Positions 37,572-46,054 of a DNA stretch of 64,000 bases are shown here, in pieces; within the stretch, counting starts at the first letter, position 1; each line of letters opens with the position of its first letter. Under the pieces are notes generated by a model, which saw only the letters and a list, made by a program, of their open reading frames with translations, was not told the DNA's origin and made no database searches. Origin of the DNA: Pseudofrankia inefficax (GTDB lineage: Bacteria > Actinomycetota > Actinomycetes > Frankiales > Frankiaceae); NCBI RefSeq assembly GCF_000166135.1, contig NC_014666.1:6944001-7008000 (forward strand). Direction: 5' to 3'. The position numbers and the translations under genes were made by a program.

Positions 37572-37745
37572 CAGAAGCACCGAGCTGGTCAAACACCTGG
37601 TGTTGCGCCCCTATCCTGGTGCTCCCGAGGGTGACGCCGACGCGTACATCGACCCGGATCACTTCCACGAGTTGTTCTTCGCCGACGTGGACGCGGAACA
37701 GGCGGCATTCATGGCGTCGAGCCGGCGTGGCTTCGCCGCGTCGGG
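37572..37745 (+). pseudogene. fragment of an alpha/beta hydrolase
   Basis: The + strand reads GAPEGDADAYIDPDHFHELF and then ADVDAEQAAFMASSRRGFAA, like the lid segment of a common actinomycete alpha/beta-hydrolase family (YIDP..F...F..DV.A..A..M...QRP). Neither the catalytic Ser region nor the His end is present. Confidence 0.4.
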
Positions 37746-38133
37746 CTCCCGACCGGTCGCGCCTGCCCCCTCTCCGCTCGACGGCGGGGAAGACGTCGCT
37801 CTCGTCGATCCGGCCGGAGGCAATCCGCGAGTGCGCTTCGGTGACGTCATCTCTGAGATTCCGTGCCGCTACCGTGACGCGCGGCTCGCAAAGAAGGCCG
37901 ATTTCGGCGGTCGCGGCGTGAAGGTTACCGCCCCCATCCAGCCCGTGGGGATAAACCTCGAACCTACCGTAGAGCCGTTTGCTCGTTGGGCGGTTCAGCT
38001 GTTAACCCCACCGAGGGCTGAATTTCGGCGGACGGCTTGACGGGAGACCGCGCTGTGCGCTGAAGTCGATGCCGTGTCCGTCGGGGGGCGCACCTGGAAC
38101 TCTCCCTCGCCGGCGTCGCGCCTTGGGGGATCC
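37746..38133. other. leader region before the HxD/radical SAM cluster, no gene
   Basis: About 390 bases without a supported gene. It should contain the promoter of the three-gene cluster that starts at 38134, but I cannot pick convincing -35/-10 boxes. Confidence 0.3.
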
Positions 38134-41100
38134 ATGGATATCAACGAGCTCGACAGCCGGTTACGAATATCGAACGGAGTGTTCGCCCTCACGGGCGACA
38201 CCATTCCGAACACGACGGTGGTCGACCTGCTCGCGCGGTACACCGCGGGCTCGCCGCTTACGCTGACCGGATCCGTCAAGCAGCGGACGGGACCGGGCCA
38301 CCGGACGATCTCCATTACGGGCACCAGCAGCTTTCTGAACGTCACGGGCCTGCGGACCACTGCCTCCTTCACTGTGGACGGGGCGGGGCGGCCGCAGATA
38401 GCCGTGCGGTTCGACCTGGACACCCGCCCGGGGCACTGGCGCTTCTCCACCAGTTTCCCCGACCTGCCGCCGTTCAAGGCGACCCTCGGGGAGCCGGTCG
38501 ACGACCAGCCCCAGCCGCCGGGACCGAGCCGCCGAGGCCCGAACCGGCCCCGCAACCAACCACCGTCACCGTCGGTCCCGGGCTCCCCGTCGCCGCCGGG
38601 CACGATCGATTCGGCCGAGCCAGGGCTGCTCGACACCCTGGTCCTCACCGACGCGGCGTTCATTCTGACCAGCCAGGACGGCGACGCGGACGGCATCGCG
38701 ATCCAGCGTGGCCTCACCTTCGTCGGCAAGGTCGACCCGACGCCGTTCGTAGGTCCGCTCGAGCTGCTTGTCGGAAGCCTCGGTTCGCTGCCGATTCACG
38801 GCCCGATCCTTTTGCCGCTTCCCACCGACGTCACCCCCGAGCTCGCGCCGGACAGCTGGCCCTGGGAGAAGGGCGGGAGCACGGTCGCGGGGATCACCCT
38901 GAGTGTCGACCTCGGCAACGCGCCGCCGCTGCCGGGCACCGACCTCAGCCTGCGCGACCCGCGTCTCGTCATCTACACCCCGACCGGCACGACCTGGGCC
39001 AAGGCGAACGACAGCTACCAGCCGACGGTCGGCCTGACGGGTGACGTCACCGTACCGTCCCTGAGCCGGACGCCGATTCACCTGACGGCCGACATCCCGC
39101 CCGGATGGACGGACGCGTCCCTCACCGCCACGTTCGCCGACCTGCCGTTGACCAGCCTGGCGCCGCTGCGGGGACTCGTCGGCCGGGCGGACCTGTTCGG
39201 CGCGCTGCCGGCATCGCTGCGCTCGGCCGGGCCGGCACTGGGCGGGATCGCCCTGCGCGCGGTGCGGATCGACGTGTCCGCGTCGGGCCGTGCCATCGCC
39301 GTCGAGGAGATAGCCGTCACCGTCGGCCTTCCGCGGCTGTCGTTGGCGGTCGCCGGCGTGGCCACGCTGACCGGGCTCGAGGTCACCTTCGCCGTGGCGT
39401 CGCCGTCGCGCGCACCGACGATCGACCTCGGGATCGTGGGCACCGGAACCATCCCGGCCCTGGGCGCCGCCTTCGAGCTGGAGCTGGACGTGACCCCCGG
39501 CGGGGCGATGGACAGCAGCGTCGCCTTCGGCAGCCTCCTGGACGCGACGATCCCGCTGGCGCGGGTGTTCGGTGATCTGGGGCTCCCGGCGCCCGCCGAT
39601 CTGACGATCGCTGCCGCGAACGTCGTCATCAGCCCAAGCGGCGGCTACGAGCTCGACGCGCGGCTGGCCACGGATCCGGGCTGGACGCTCGACCTCGGCC
39701 CGGTGCCCGTCACGGTCCGCGACCTCGTGCTGGTGGCCACGAAGCCGCGGGGCCAGCCGACCTCGGCGTCTCTCACGGGCCAGCTCGCGTTCGGCTCGGC
39801 GCTGCGGCTCAGCGTGAACTACAGCCTGCCCGGCGAGTTCGTCCTGCTCGGCTGGTTCGGGTCGACGTCGCTGCGGGCGCTGGTCGCCGCCCTGTCCGAC
39901 GCCCCCGTCGACCTGCCGGCCGGGTTCGACCTCCAGATCGAGCAGAGCTGGGTCCGGATCGACCGGACGGGTGGCGGGCTGCGTCTCACCGCCGACACGG
40001 TCATCGACGGGTTCGGCGAGCTGGTGTTCACGGTCAGCCGCGCCCAGGGGCGGTGGGGCTTCGCGGCCGGAGTCGACCTGCGCGCCGGCCTGGCCGCGCT
40101 GTCCGCGATTCCCGGGCTGACGGCGCTGCGCGAGTTCGAGTCGGTCACCGGCCTGAGCGACCTGATGATCGTCGCGTCCTCGCTGGACGATCCCGGTTTC
40201 ACGTTCCCCGATCTGGCGCCGTCGCTGCCGGAGTTCGGCGCGGGCCGGATGCGGCTGCCGGGGTGGGCGCTCGGCGCCACGCCTGGCCTGACCGTCTACG
40301 CCCGCGCCGATCTGGGCCGCAGTCAGGGCATCCAGACGATCGCGCGCTGGCTCGGGGCGAGCATCGACGGTTCGGTCGGGGTGACGCTCACGGTCAGCGC
40401 CCCCGACCCGGGGACCGCGTCTGCGCTGTTCATCAGCGTCGCCACGACGGTCGACGGGGTGGTCGTCGCCGGCCGCCTGGGCCTCGCGTTGGTCGACGGC
40501 CGGCCGGCGGTGTTCCTCGACGGCACCGCGACCGCCACCATCCAGGGGCAGCCCGTGACGTTCGCGCTCGGCGCGTTCGTCGCCGTGAACGGTGTGCTGA
40601 TCACCGGCGGGTATCGCGGCACGATCCGGTTCTCCTTCGTGGACGGCGGGTCCGGGCTGGCCCTGAGCGATCTCGGCCTCGTGGTCGGGCTGAGCTGGGA
40701 AGGCATACCCGCGTTCGGTATCGCGGCGACGATCGACGTCGGCACGTTCGAGAGCTCGCTGGCGGTCTTCTTCGACTCGGTGGACCCCTCGCGCAGCCTG
40801 CTCGCCGGCTCGGTCACCGAGCTGAGCCTCCTCGACGTCGCCACGACGATCGCGGGCACCAGCGTCGCCGAGCCGCTCGCCTCCGTGCTGCGCCAGATGG
40901 CGCTGCGCGCGCTCGACGCGTTCACGATCGACGGATCGGTCGCGGCCGCCCTGGACGGCCGCGACCTCGCCGCCGTCTCCGCCGCGTTCGCGCCGCACAC
41001 GCCACTGCCGTCAGCGGGAGACCAGGTACTGCTCGTCACGGCCACCCCGGGCCAGCGCTGGCACGTCACCGATCTGAGCACCATGACCCACTACAGCCTC

Positions 41101-42261
41101 ACCGGGTCCGGCGGGGTCATCCAGGTCGCCTACGACCCCCAGCTGTACTGCGCGCCGAGCCCGACCCAGATCGGGCCGAACACCTTCCCACGCGGCTTCC
41201 ACATCGAGACCGCGATCGAGTGGTTCCTGCCCGACATCGACCGGCTTCGCGTCGAGATCGACCCCGATCGCGGCATCGCGGCCGACCTCGACATCGCCCC
41301 GTTCGTCATCTGGCGCAGCGACTTCTTCGCCCTGACCGACGCGTCAGGGACGGGCGGGCCGACGCTGTCGCTGGCGACGTTCACCCAGTCGGACGCCACC
41401 CAGCCCGATCCGGCGCTTCGCCCACCGCACCTGCTCGTCAGTGCGGCCGTGCGGCTGCTCGGCACACCGCTCGGCTCGGCCTATCTCGACGTGAACGAGT
41501 CCGGCCTCACCGTGCGGCTGGTCGAGACCACCGCGAGCGGCGTCCGGCTGGACCTCAGCGGCACCGTCGGCCGGGACGCGCTGGCTCTCACGGCCGGGCT
41601 CGGCGTCGGCATCGGCGGGCGCATCGACCTCGGCCCGCTCGGCTGGATCGACGTCACCACCCAGGCTCACGGCAGTCTGGACGTCGGCTACGCGAAGAAC
41701 GTCGCTCATGCCACCGTCCAGGCCGGGGTGACGCTGCCGGTGCTCGGCTCGTTGGACCTCCCGCCGCTGAGCCTCACCGTCAGCGGGACGGCGATCGGCG
41801 ACATCGGCGGCGCCCTCTGGGCGGAGCTCGTCGAATCGGTCAAGGCCGCCGTCCAGGACGCCGCCCGCTGGCTCGACCTGGTCAAGCAGGGTGTCATCGC
41901 CGGGATCGCGGGTGCCGAGCAGATCGGCCAGGTGCTCCAGCACCAGTGGGGGCTCGCCGCCGACGGCGTCGGCGGTCTCATGCACGACGCCGGATACGCG
42001 GCCGACGAGATCGCCACTGGCATGTCGGCGGCCGGCGCCTCCGCCGAGCAGATCGGGCGCACCCTCATCGGCTTCGGCTATGCCACCGACGCCGTCGCCG
42101 ACGTGGTCGGCGCCTTCAGCGGTCACACCGACTTCTCGCTCGGCCACGTCGACACCCCGCAGGTGCACACCGATGGCCACGCCGACGTACTCGGCATCGG
42201 TGGCCACAGCGACACGACGTTCGTTCCGCACGGCGACACGAGCACCCACGTCGACACCTGA
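38134..42261 (+). CDS. giant beta-rich protein with a C-terminal His-x-Asp repeat tail (candidate radical SAM substrate)
   Basis: About 1375 residues with no signal peptide or membrane helix. Most of the chain is repetitive beta structure with alternating hydrophobics (LTGSVKQ, SASLTGQLAFGSALRLSVNY, VNGVLITGGYRGTIRFSF), interrupted by a Pro/Arg linker near 130-165. Residues ~1250-1328 are helical repeats (GLAADGVGGLMHDAGYAADE, SAEQIGRTLIGFGYATDAVA). The last 46 residues (1330-1375) contain seven H-x-D motifs. ATG 38134 follows GGGGGA; an in-frame GTG at 38074 is possible. A radical SAM/SPASM gene follows 87 nt downstream. I infer that the tail is the site modified by that enzyme. A metal-binding tail is the alternative. 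Confidence 0.8.
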   Translation: MDINELDSRLRISNGVFALTGDTIPNTTVVDLLARYTAGSPLTLTGSVKQRTGPGHRTISITGTSSFLNVTGLRTTASFTVDGAGRPQIAVRFDLDTRPGHWRFSTSFPDLPPFKATLGEPVDDQPQPPGPSRRGPNRPRNQPPSPSVPGSPSPPGTIDSAEPGLLDTLVLTDAAFILTSQDGDADGIAIQRGLTFVGKVDPTPFVGPLELLVGSLGSLPIHGPILLPLPTDVTPELAPDSWPWEKGGSTVAGITLSVDLGNAPPLPGTDLSLRDPRLVIYTPTGTTWAKANDSYQPTVGLTGDVTVPSLSRTPIHLTADIPPGWTDASLTATFADLPLTSLAPLRGLVGRADLFGALPASLRSAGPALGGIALRAVRIDVSASGRAIAVEEIAVTVGLPRLSLAVAGVATLTGLEVTFAVASPSRAPTIDLGIVGTGTIPALGAAFELELDVTPGGAMDSSVAFGSLLDATIPLARVFGDLGLPAPADLTIAAANVVISPSGGYELDARLATDPGWTLDLGPVPVTVRDLVLVATKPRGQPTSASLTGQLAFGSALRLSVNYSLPGEFVLLGWFGSTSLRALVAALSDAPVDLPAGFDLQIEQSWVRIDRTGGGLRLTADTVIDGFGELVFTVSRAQGRWGFAAGVDLRAGLAALSAIPGLTALREFESVTGLSDLMIVASSLDDPGFTFPDLAPSLPEFGAGRMRLPGWALGATPGLTVYARADLGRSQGIQTIARWLGASIDGSVGVTLTVSAPDPGTASALFISVATTVDGVVVAGRLGLALVDGRPAVFLDGTATATIQGQPVTFALGAFVAVNGVLITGGYRGTIRFSFVDGGSGLALSDLGLVVGLSWEGIPAFGIAATIDVGTFESSLAVFFDSVDPSRSLLAGSVTELSLLDVATTIAGTSVAEPLASVLRQMALRALDAFTIDGSVAAALDGRDLAAVSAAFAPHTPLPSAGDQVLLVTATPGQRWHVTDLSTMTHYSLTGSGGVIQVAYDPQLYCAPSPTQIGPNTFPRGFHIETAIEWFLPDIDRLRVEIDPDRGIAADLDIAPFVIWRSDFFALTDASGTGGPTLSLATFTQSDATQPDPALRPPHLLVSAAVRLLGTPLGSAYLDVNESGLTVRLVETTASGVRLDLSGTVGRDALALTAGLGVGIGGRIDLGPLGWIDVTTQAHGSLDVGYAKNVAHATVQAGVTLPVLGSLDLPPLSLTVSGTAIGDIGGALWAELVESVKAAVQDAARWLDLVKQGVIAGIAGAEQIGQVLQHQWGLAADGVGGLMHDAGYAADEIATGMSAAGASAEQIGRTLIGFGYATDAVADVVGAFSGHTDFSLGHVDTPQVHTDGHADVLGIGGHSDTTFVPHGDTSTHVDT
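42121..42258 (+). repeat. seven HxD motifs at the C-terminus of the giant protein
   Basis: In order: HTD, HVD, HTD, HAD, HSD, HGD, HVD, separated by 4-9 residues, with Thr or Gly often adjacent (GHVDT, GHSDT, PHGDT, THVDT). The motif is confined to the last 46 residues of the 1375-residue protein. An aromatic-x-Asp spacing is what three-residue cyclophane-forming radical SAM enzymes act on. Confidence 0.9.
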
Positions 42262-42348
42262 GCCCGTCGCCCGCGGCCCACTCGCAGCCCAGAGCAGCTC
42301 GGCCCGTCCCCCGTCAGCCCGCCCGCTCGGAAGGCGGTCGAAGATCTC

Positions 42349-44403
42349 ATGACCGTGGAACTGCGCCCGTTCGGGGTGCGGTGCAACCTCGCCTGTACCT
42401 ACTGCTATCAGGACCCGCAGCGGGCCGGAGGACCACCAGGGCGGGCGGCCGCCTACTCGCTGGACGCGATGAAGGACGCGGCGGCGCGGCGGACCGGGCA
42501 GGTGACGCTGTTCGGCGGCGAGCCGCTGCTGCTCGGGCTCGACGACCTGGAGGACCTGCTGCGCTGGGGCGCGGCGCGGCCCGGTGGCGTCGGCATCCAG
42601 ACCAACGGAACGCTGATCACGGACGCCCACGTCGCCCTGTTCCGGGCCTACGACGTGTCGGTCGGCATCTCCGTCGACGGGCCCGACGAGCTCAACGACC
42701 TGCGCTGGCACGGGTCGCTCGCGCGCACCCGGGCCGCCACCGCCGCGACGCATCGCGCGATCGCCAAGCTGGCCCACGCCTATCGGCCCCCCGGCCTGAT
42801 CGTCACGCTGCACCGGCGCAACGCGGCCCCGGACGTGCTGGGCCGGCTGCTCGCCTGGGCGGGGGAGATCGACGCCCTGGGGGTGCGCTCGATGCGGCTG
42901 CACCTGCTCGAGGTGGACGGGCCGGCCGCCGCCGCGGCGGCGTTGACCGAGGCGGAGAACATCGCCGCGCTGACGGCGTTCGACGAGCTCCAGGCGCGGC
43001 TCACGACGCTGCGCTTCGACGTGCCGGACGAGACGCGGGCGGCCCTGCGCGGCCAGGACGGCGCCGGATCGTGCGTGTGGGGCGGCTGCGACCCCTACAC
43101 GACGCCCGCGGTGCAGGGCATCGAAGGCGACGGCCGGGCCAGCAACTGCGGGCGGACGAACAAGGACGGCGTCGACTTCGGCAAGGCCGACCGCGGCGGC
43201 TTCGACCGTTCCCTCGCCCTCTACGTGACGCCACGGGAGGACGGGGGCTGCGCCGGCTGCAGGTTCTTCCTGGCCTGCCGTGGTCAGTGCCCCGGGACCG
43301 GTATCGACGGTGACTGGCGCAACCGGTCCGAGCACTGTGGTGTGTGGCTCGCGATGTTCGCCCGGGCGGAACGGTCGGTCGCGGCTGAGGGCCGGGTGCC
43401 GGTGTCCCTCGACCCGCGCCGGCCCAGCCTCGAACGCCGGCTGACCGAACACTGGCGACTGGGCCGCGACGCGACGATCGCCGGCCTTCTGCGCGAGGAG
43501 GAGGCGGCCGCCCGCGCGACGGTCTCGGTCGCGCCTACTCGTCCCGAAGGCGCGGTGGACGCGCCAGTGCGTGCCGTCGTGCCGGAGCCCCGGATCTCCT
43601 TCGCCGGGACCGGGGCCGCCGGGCGAGGGCGCGCGCTGCTCGCCGCCGCGCGCCGGGCCGCCTGGATGTCGGCGCTCGCGGTGGTCGCCGCCGGGCACGA
43701 GGACGCCGCGCTGGTGTCGCCGGGTGCCGCGCACGCGCTGGACGTCCGATCCGCCGCGGCGACCCTCGGCCTGCACGCCCGGGTGGTGGATCGTCCGGCC
43801 GGCGGTGCGCCGCCGGACCAGGCCGGGCCACTCCTGATCGTCGGTGGCCAGGCCGAGATGACCCGCGTTCCCGAGTCCCCGGCGCCGGCCTGTTGCCAGG
43901 CGCCGCGTTCCGCTGGCGTGGGCGCGGCTGGTACGCCGCCGCTGCCGCCGCCCTGGCTGACTTACGGCGCCGCGGTCGACGGGCCGACCCAGGTCGACGT
44001 GCCGGCGGACGCGATCAACCTGCTGTGGTGGCGCCTGGGGATCGTGCCCGTCGGCCATCCGCCGTGCTCGCCAGCCTGCGCCGAGAGTCTGGCCCTGGCG
44101 GCGAACCGGCGCGCCGCGGCCGTCCAGGCCGGGATCGACGGCCTCGCCGCGCTCGACGAGGTGCTCGCCTGGCCGGCCGAATGGTCGGCCCTGCACGGCG
44201 TCGCCGAGTTGCGGGCGCCGCTGCTGCGGCTCACCTACCCGGTCGCCTATACGCCCCGGCGGCTGACCGTTCGGTTCGACGGCCCGGCCCGGCCGGCGGA
44301 CCGCGCGGTCGGCCTGAACTTTCCGTATCGCCTGTCGCCCACCGCCGCTCCGCGTCGGGCGGCACCGTCTCCTGACTCGATCGCCGCCGGAGGGACACCG
44401 TGA
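42349..44403 (+). CDS. radical SAM/SPASM peptide maturase with C-terminal extension
   Basis: 684 residues. The radical SAM cluster motif C-x3-C-x2-C is at Cys12, Cys16 and Cys19 (RCNLACTYCYQDP), followed by FGGEPLL and QTNGTL. A full SPASM domain follows: Cys242/247, Cys267 after G-x4, C-x2-C-x5-C-x3-C at 301, 304, 310 and 314 (GQCPG), and Cys330. It should therefore hold two auxiliary 4Fe-4S clusters, as in peptide-modifying enzymes of the cyclophane and sactipeptide kind. A ~300-residue extension ends with a His/Cys site, HPPCSPAC at 570-577, that could bind metal. It starts 87 nt after the giant HxD protein, and its stop overlaps the EEP gene (GTGA). Its substrate is probably the HxD tail (inference). 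Confidence 0.9.
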   Translation: MTVELRPFGVRCNLACTYCYQDPQRAGGPPGRAAAYSLDAMKDAAARRTGQVTLFGGEPLLLGLDDLEDLLRWGAARPGGVGIQTNGTLITDAHVALFRAYDVSVGISVDGPDELNDLRWHGSLARTRAATAATHRAIAKLAHAYRPPGLIVTLHRRNAAPDVLGRLLAWAGEIDALGVRSMRLHLLEVDGPAAAAAALTEAENIAALTAFDELQARLTTLRFDVPDETRAALRGQDGAGSCVWGGCDPYTTPAVQGIEGDGRASNCGRTNKDGVDFGKADRGGFDRSLALYVTPREDGGCAGCRFFLACRGQCPGTGIDGDWRNRSEHCGVWLAMFARAERSVAAEGRVPVSLDPRRPSLERRLTEHWRLGRDATIAGLLREEEAAARATVSVAPTRPEGAVDAPVRAVVPEPRISFAGTGAAGRGRALLAAARRAAWMSALAVVAAGHEDAALVSPGAAHALDVRSAAATLGLHARVVDRPAGGAPPDQAGPLLIVGGQAEMTRVPESPAPACCQAPRSAGVGAAGTPPLPPPWLTYGAAVDGPTQVDVPADAINLLWWRLGIVPVGHPPCSPACAESLALAANRRAAAVQAGIDGLAALDEVLAWPAEWSALHGVAELRAPLLRLTYPVAYTPRRLTVRFDGPARPADRAVGLNFPYRLSPTAAPRRAAPSPDSIAAGGTP

Positions 44404-45287
44404 GATTCTCGATCTTCCACCAGAACATGAAATCGTACGGCGGCCTGAAGGTGAACCTGAACGCCAACATGAAGAAAGCGTTCTGGAAGATCAATCTGGG
44501 ATACATGACTCATCCCGTGCTCGCCGTCGGCTTCACCGAGGTGCGTAACAACAGCTCGGCGCCGAAGAGCCTGGCGAAGATCGCGAAGAAGCTCGACCAC
44601 CGCCTCGTCAACGTCAAGACGGTGGCGGTGGGGCAGACCGCTCTCCTGTGCAAGGAGTACATCACCATGGTGGCGCTGGGCTCTCCCACCGCGGCGACCC
44701 GATTCGAGGTCCAGCATTACGGGAAGGTGACCCTGCTCAACACCTTGGCGCCGATCTGCGTGCCCGTCGGCACGGGCGTCGGCGAGCTGGGCGAGGACGA
44801 CCTGCCCCCCAACTACCTGGTCGACTTTCGTGGTCTCGGCTACCTGCATGGGCATATCAGGACCACGGCCGCCGACTGGGCGGACAAGGAAATGGTCATC
44901 GGGTTCGCGCACAACATGTACAACACGGGCCTGCCGAGCACCATGATGGGGAAGCTTCCGGCCATGGTGCAGTCGATCTACACGAAGCACGGTATTCCTG
45001 GGACGGCGGCGGCGGTCGTCGGCGGTGACTTCAACGTCCCTCCCTACAACCGCGGCTGGCTGACCTCCGCCGCGGAGGTGGACGAGGACACCGGCTACTA
45101 CATCGACACGACGGCGTCCCATGTCTATGACTACTGGTTCAACCATGCGGGCGTCGGCAGCTTCACGGCCGACCTCGACCACGATCTCGACGACGACGAC
45201 GCCGTTGTCTGGCCACAGACCTTCGGCGCGAAGCGCTCCGACCACAAAGGCGTCTCCCTGGAACTGGACACCAAGCTCTGGCTGTGA
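44400..45287 (+). CDS. endonuclease/exonuclease/phosphatase (EEP) fold protein
   Basis: 295 residues from GTG 44400, overlapping the radical SAM stop; GGAGGG sits 5 nt upstream. The EEP catalytic set is recognisable: Asn in FHQNM, Glu47 in GFTEVRN, Asp210 and Asn212 in VGGDFNVPP, and S-D-H at 280-282 (RSDHKG). Enzymes of this fold cleave DNA, RNA or phosphoesters with Mg2+. The rest of the sequence is divergent, so the substrate is unknown. Its C-terminal region also contains an acidic run (DLDHDLDDDDA). Translational coupling to the maturase implies a shared pathway; it could be the effector of the system or act on the modified product (speculative). Confidence 0.8.
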   Translation: MRFSIFHQNMKSYGGLKVNLNANMKKAFWKINLGYMTHPVLAVGFTEVRNNSSAPKSLAKIAKKLDHRLVNVKTVAVGQTALLCKEYITMVALGSPTAATRFEVQHYGKVTLLNTLAPICVPVGTGVGELGEDDLPPNYLVDFRGLGYLHGHIRTTAADWADKEMVIGFAHNMYNTGLPSTMMGKLPAMVQSIYTKHGIPGTAAAVVGGDFNVPPYNRGWLTSAAEVDEDTGYYIDTTASHVYDYWFNHAGVGSFTADLDHDLDDDDAVVWPQTFGAKRSDHKGVSLELDTKLWL

Positions 45288-45406
45288 CAGGCCTGAGCAC
45301 CAGTGAGCTCGACGGCCGCTTGCTCCGCGACGTTTTGTCGTCGTCGGCTACCACCTCCAGCCGGAGTCCCGGCCCGCCATGGTTCGCCCCGTCGCGACCA
45401 GGCCGG

Positions 45407-46054
45407 TCAGCGGCGTTCGAGGTAGGTCAGGACGGCCAGGACGCGGCGGTTGTCGGTGGCGCCCGAGGGCAGGTCGAGCTTGCGGAAGACGCTGCCGACG
45501 TGGGTGCCGACGGTGTTGACCGACACGAACAGCCGCTCGGCGATCCCCCGGTCGGACAGCCCCTGCGCCATCAGCCCCAGGACGGCGCGCTCACTGGCGC
45601 TCAGCCGCGCGAGCGGGTCGTCCCGCCGGCGGGCGGCGAGCAGTTCGGCGACGACGTCCGAGTCGACGACGGTGCCACCGGCGGCGAGGATCCCCAACGT
45701 CTCACTGAGCTGGCGCGGCGCCAGGATCCGGTCCTTCAGGAGGTAGCCGGTCGCGCGGGCGCCGCCGGCCAGCAGCCGGGTCGCGTACTCCGGCACCGCG
45801 TGCTGGGAAAGCAGCAGCACACCGAGGTCCGGCGCCGCGGCCCGCAGCGACAACGCGGCCCGCAGCCCCTCGTCGGTGAACGTCGGCGGCATCCGGATGT
45901 CGAGGACCACCGCGTCGGGCTGACCGTGCGCGACAGCCGCCGGGATCGCCCGTGCGTCCTCGACCAGCTCGACGACCTCATGACCCTCGACGTCGAGCAG
46001 GCGGCGCAGCCCCTCGCGCACGATGACCGAGTCGTCGGCGATGATCACGCGCAC
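45407..46054 (-). CDS. NarL/LuxR-family response regulator
   Basis: 215 residues. The N-terminal receiver domain has the acidic pair in IIADDSV, the phosphoacceptor Asp in VVLDIRMPPT, and the Lys in YLLKDRI. A Gly-rich linker leads to the LuxR-type helix-turn-helix (LSASERAVLGLMAQGLSDRG, then SVNTVGTHVGSVFRKLDL). It binds DNA when phosphorylated by its partner kinase. GTG 46054 overlaps the end of the kinase gene by 10 nt, so the two are coupled. It lies tail-to-tail with the EEP gene, 119 nt apart. Confidence 0.95.
   Translation of the reverse strand: MRVIIADDSVIVREGLRRLLDVEGHEVVELVEDARAIPAAVAHGQPDAVVLDIRMPPTFTDEGLRAALSLRAAAPDLGVLLLSQHAVPEYATRLLAGGARATGYLLKDRILAPRQLSETLGILAAGGTVVDSDVVAELLAARRRDDPLARLSASERAVLGLMAQGLSDRGIAERLFVSVNTVGTHVGSVFRKLDLPSGATDNRRVLAVLTYLERR

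Noticed and set aside
35818-37668. TIR protein extended to a 616-residue frame
   Set aside because: The ~180 residues before VANGDDEP are Arg/Ser/Pro-rich and overlap the antisense of other gene fragments; no domain there.
38566-44196. Two very long minus-strand open frames opposite the giant HxD protein and the radical SAM gene, and a long + frame at 40053-43313
   Set aside because: Compositional shadows: Arg/Gly/Asp-rich, no domains. The + strand 38134 and 42349 frames carry all recognisable motifs.
45288-45406. Terminator between the EEP gene and the response-regulator gene
   Set aside because: Convergent genes make one likely, but I could not find a convincing hairpin by eye.
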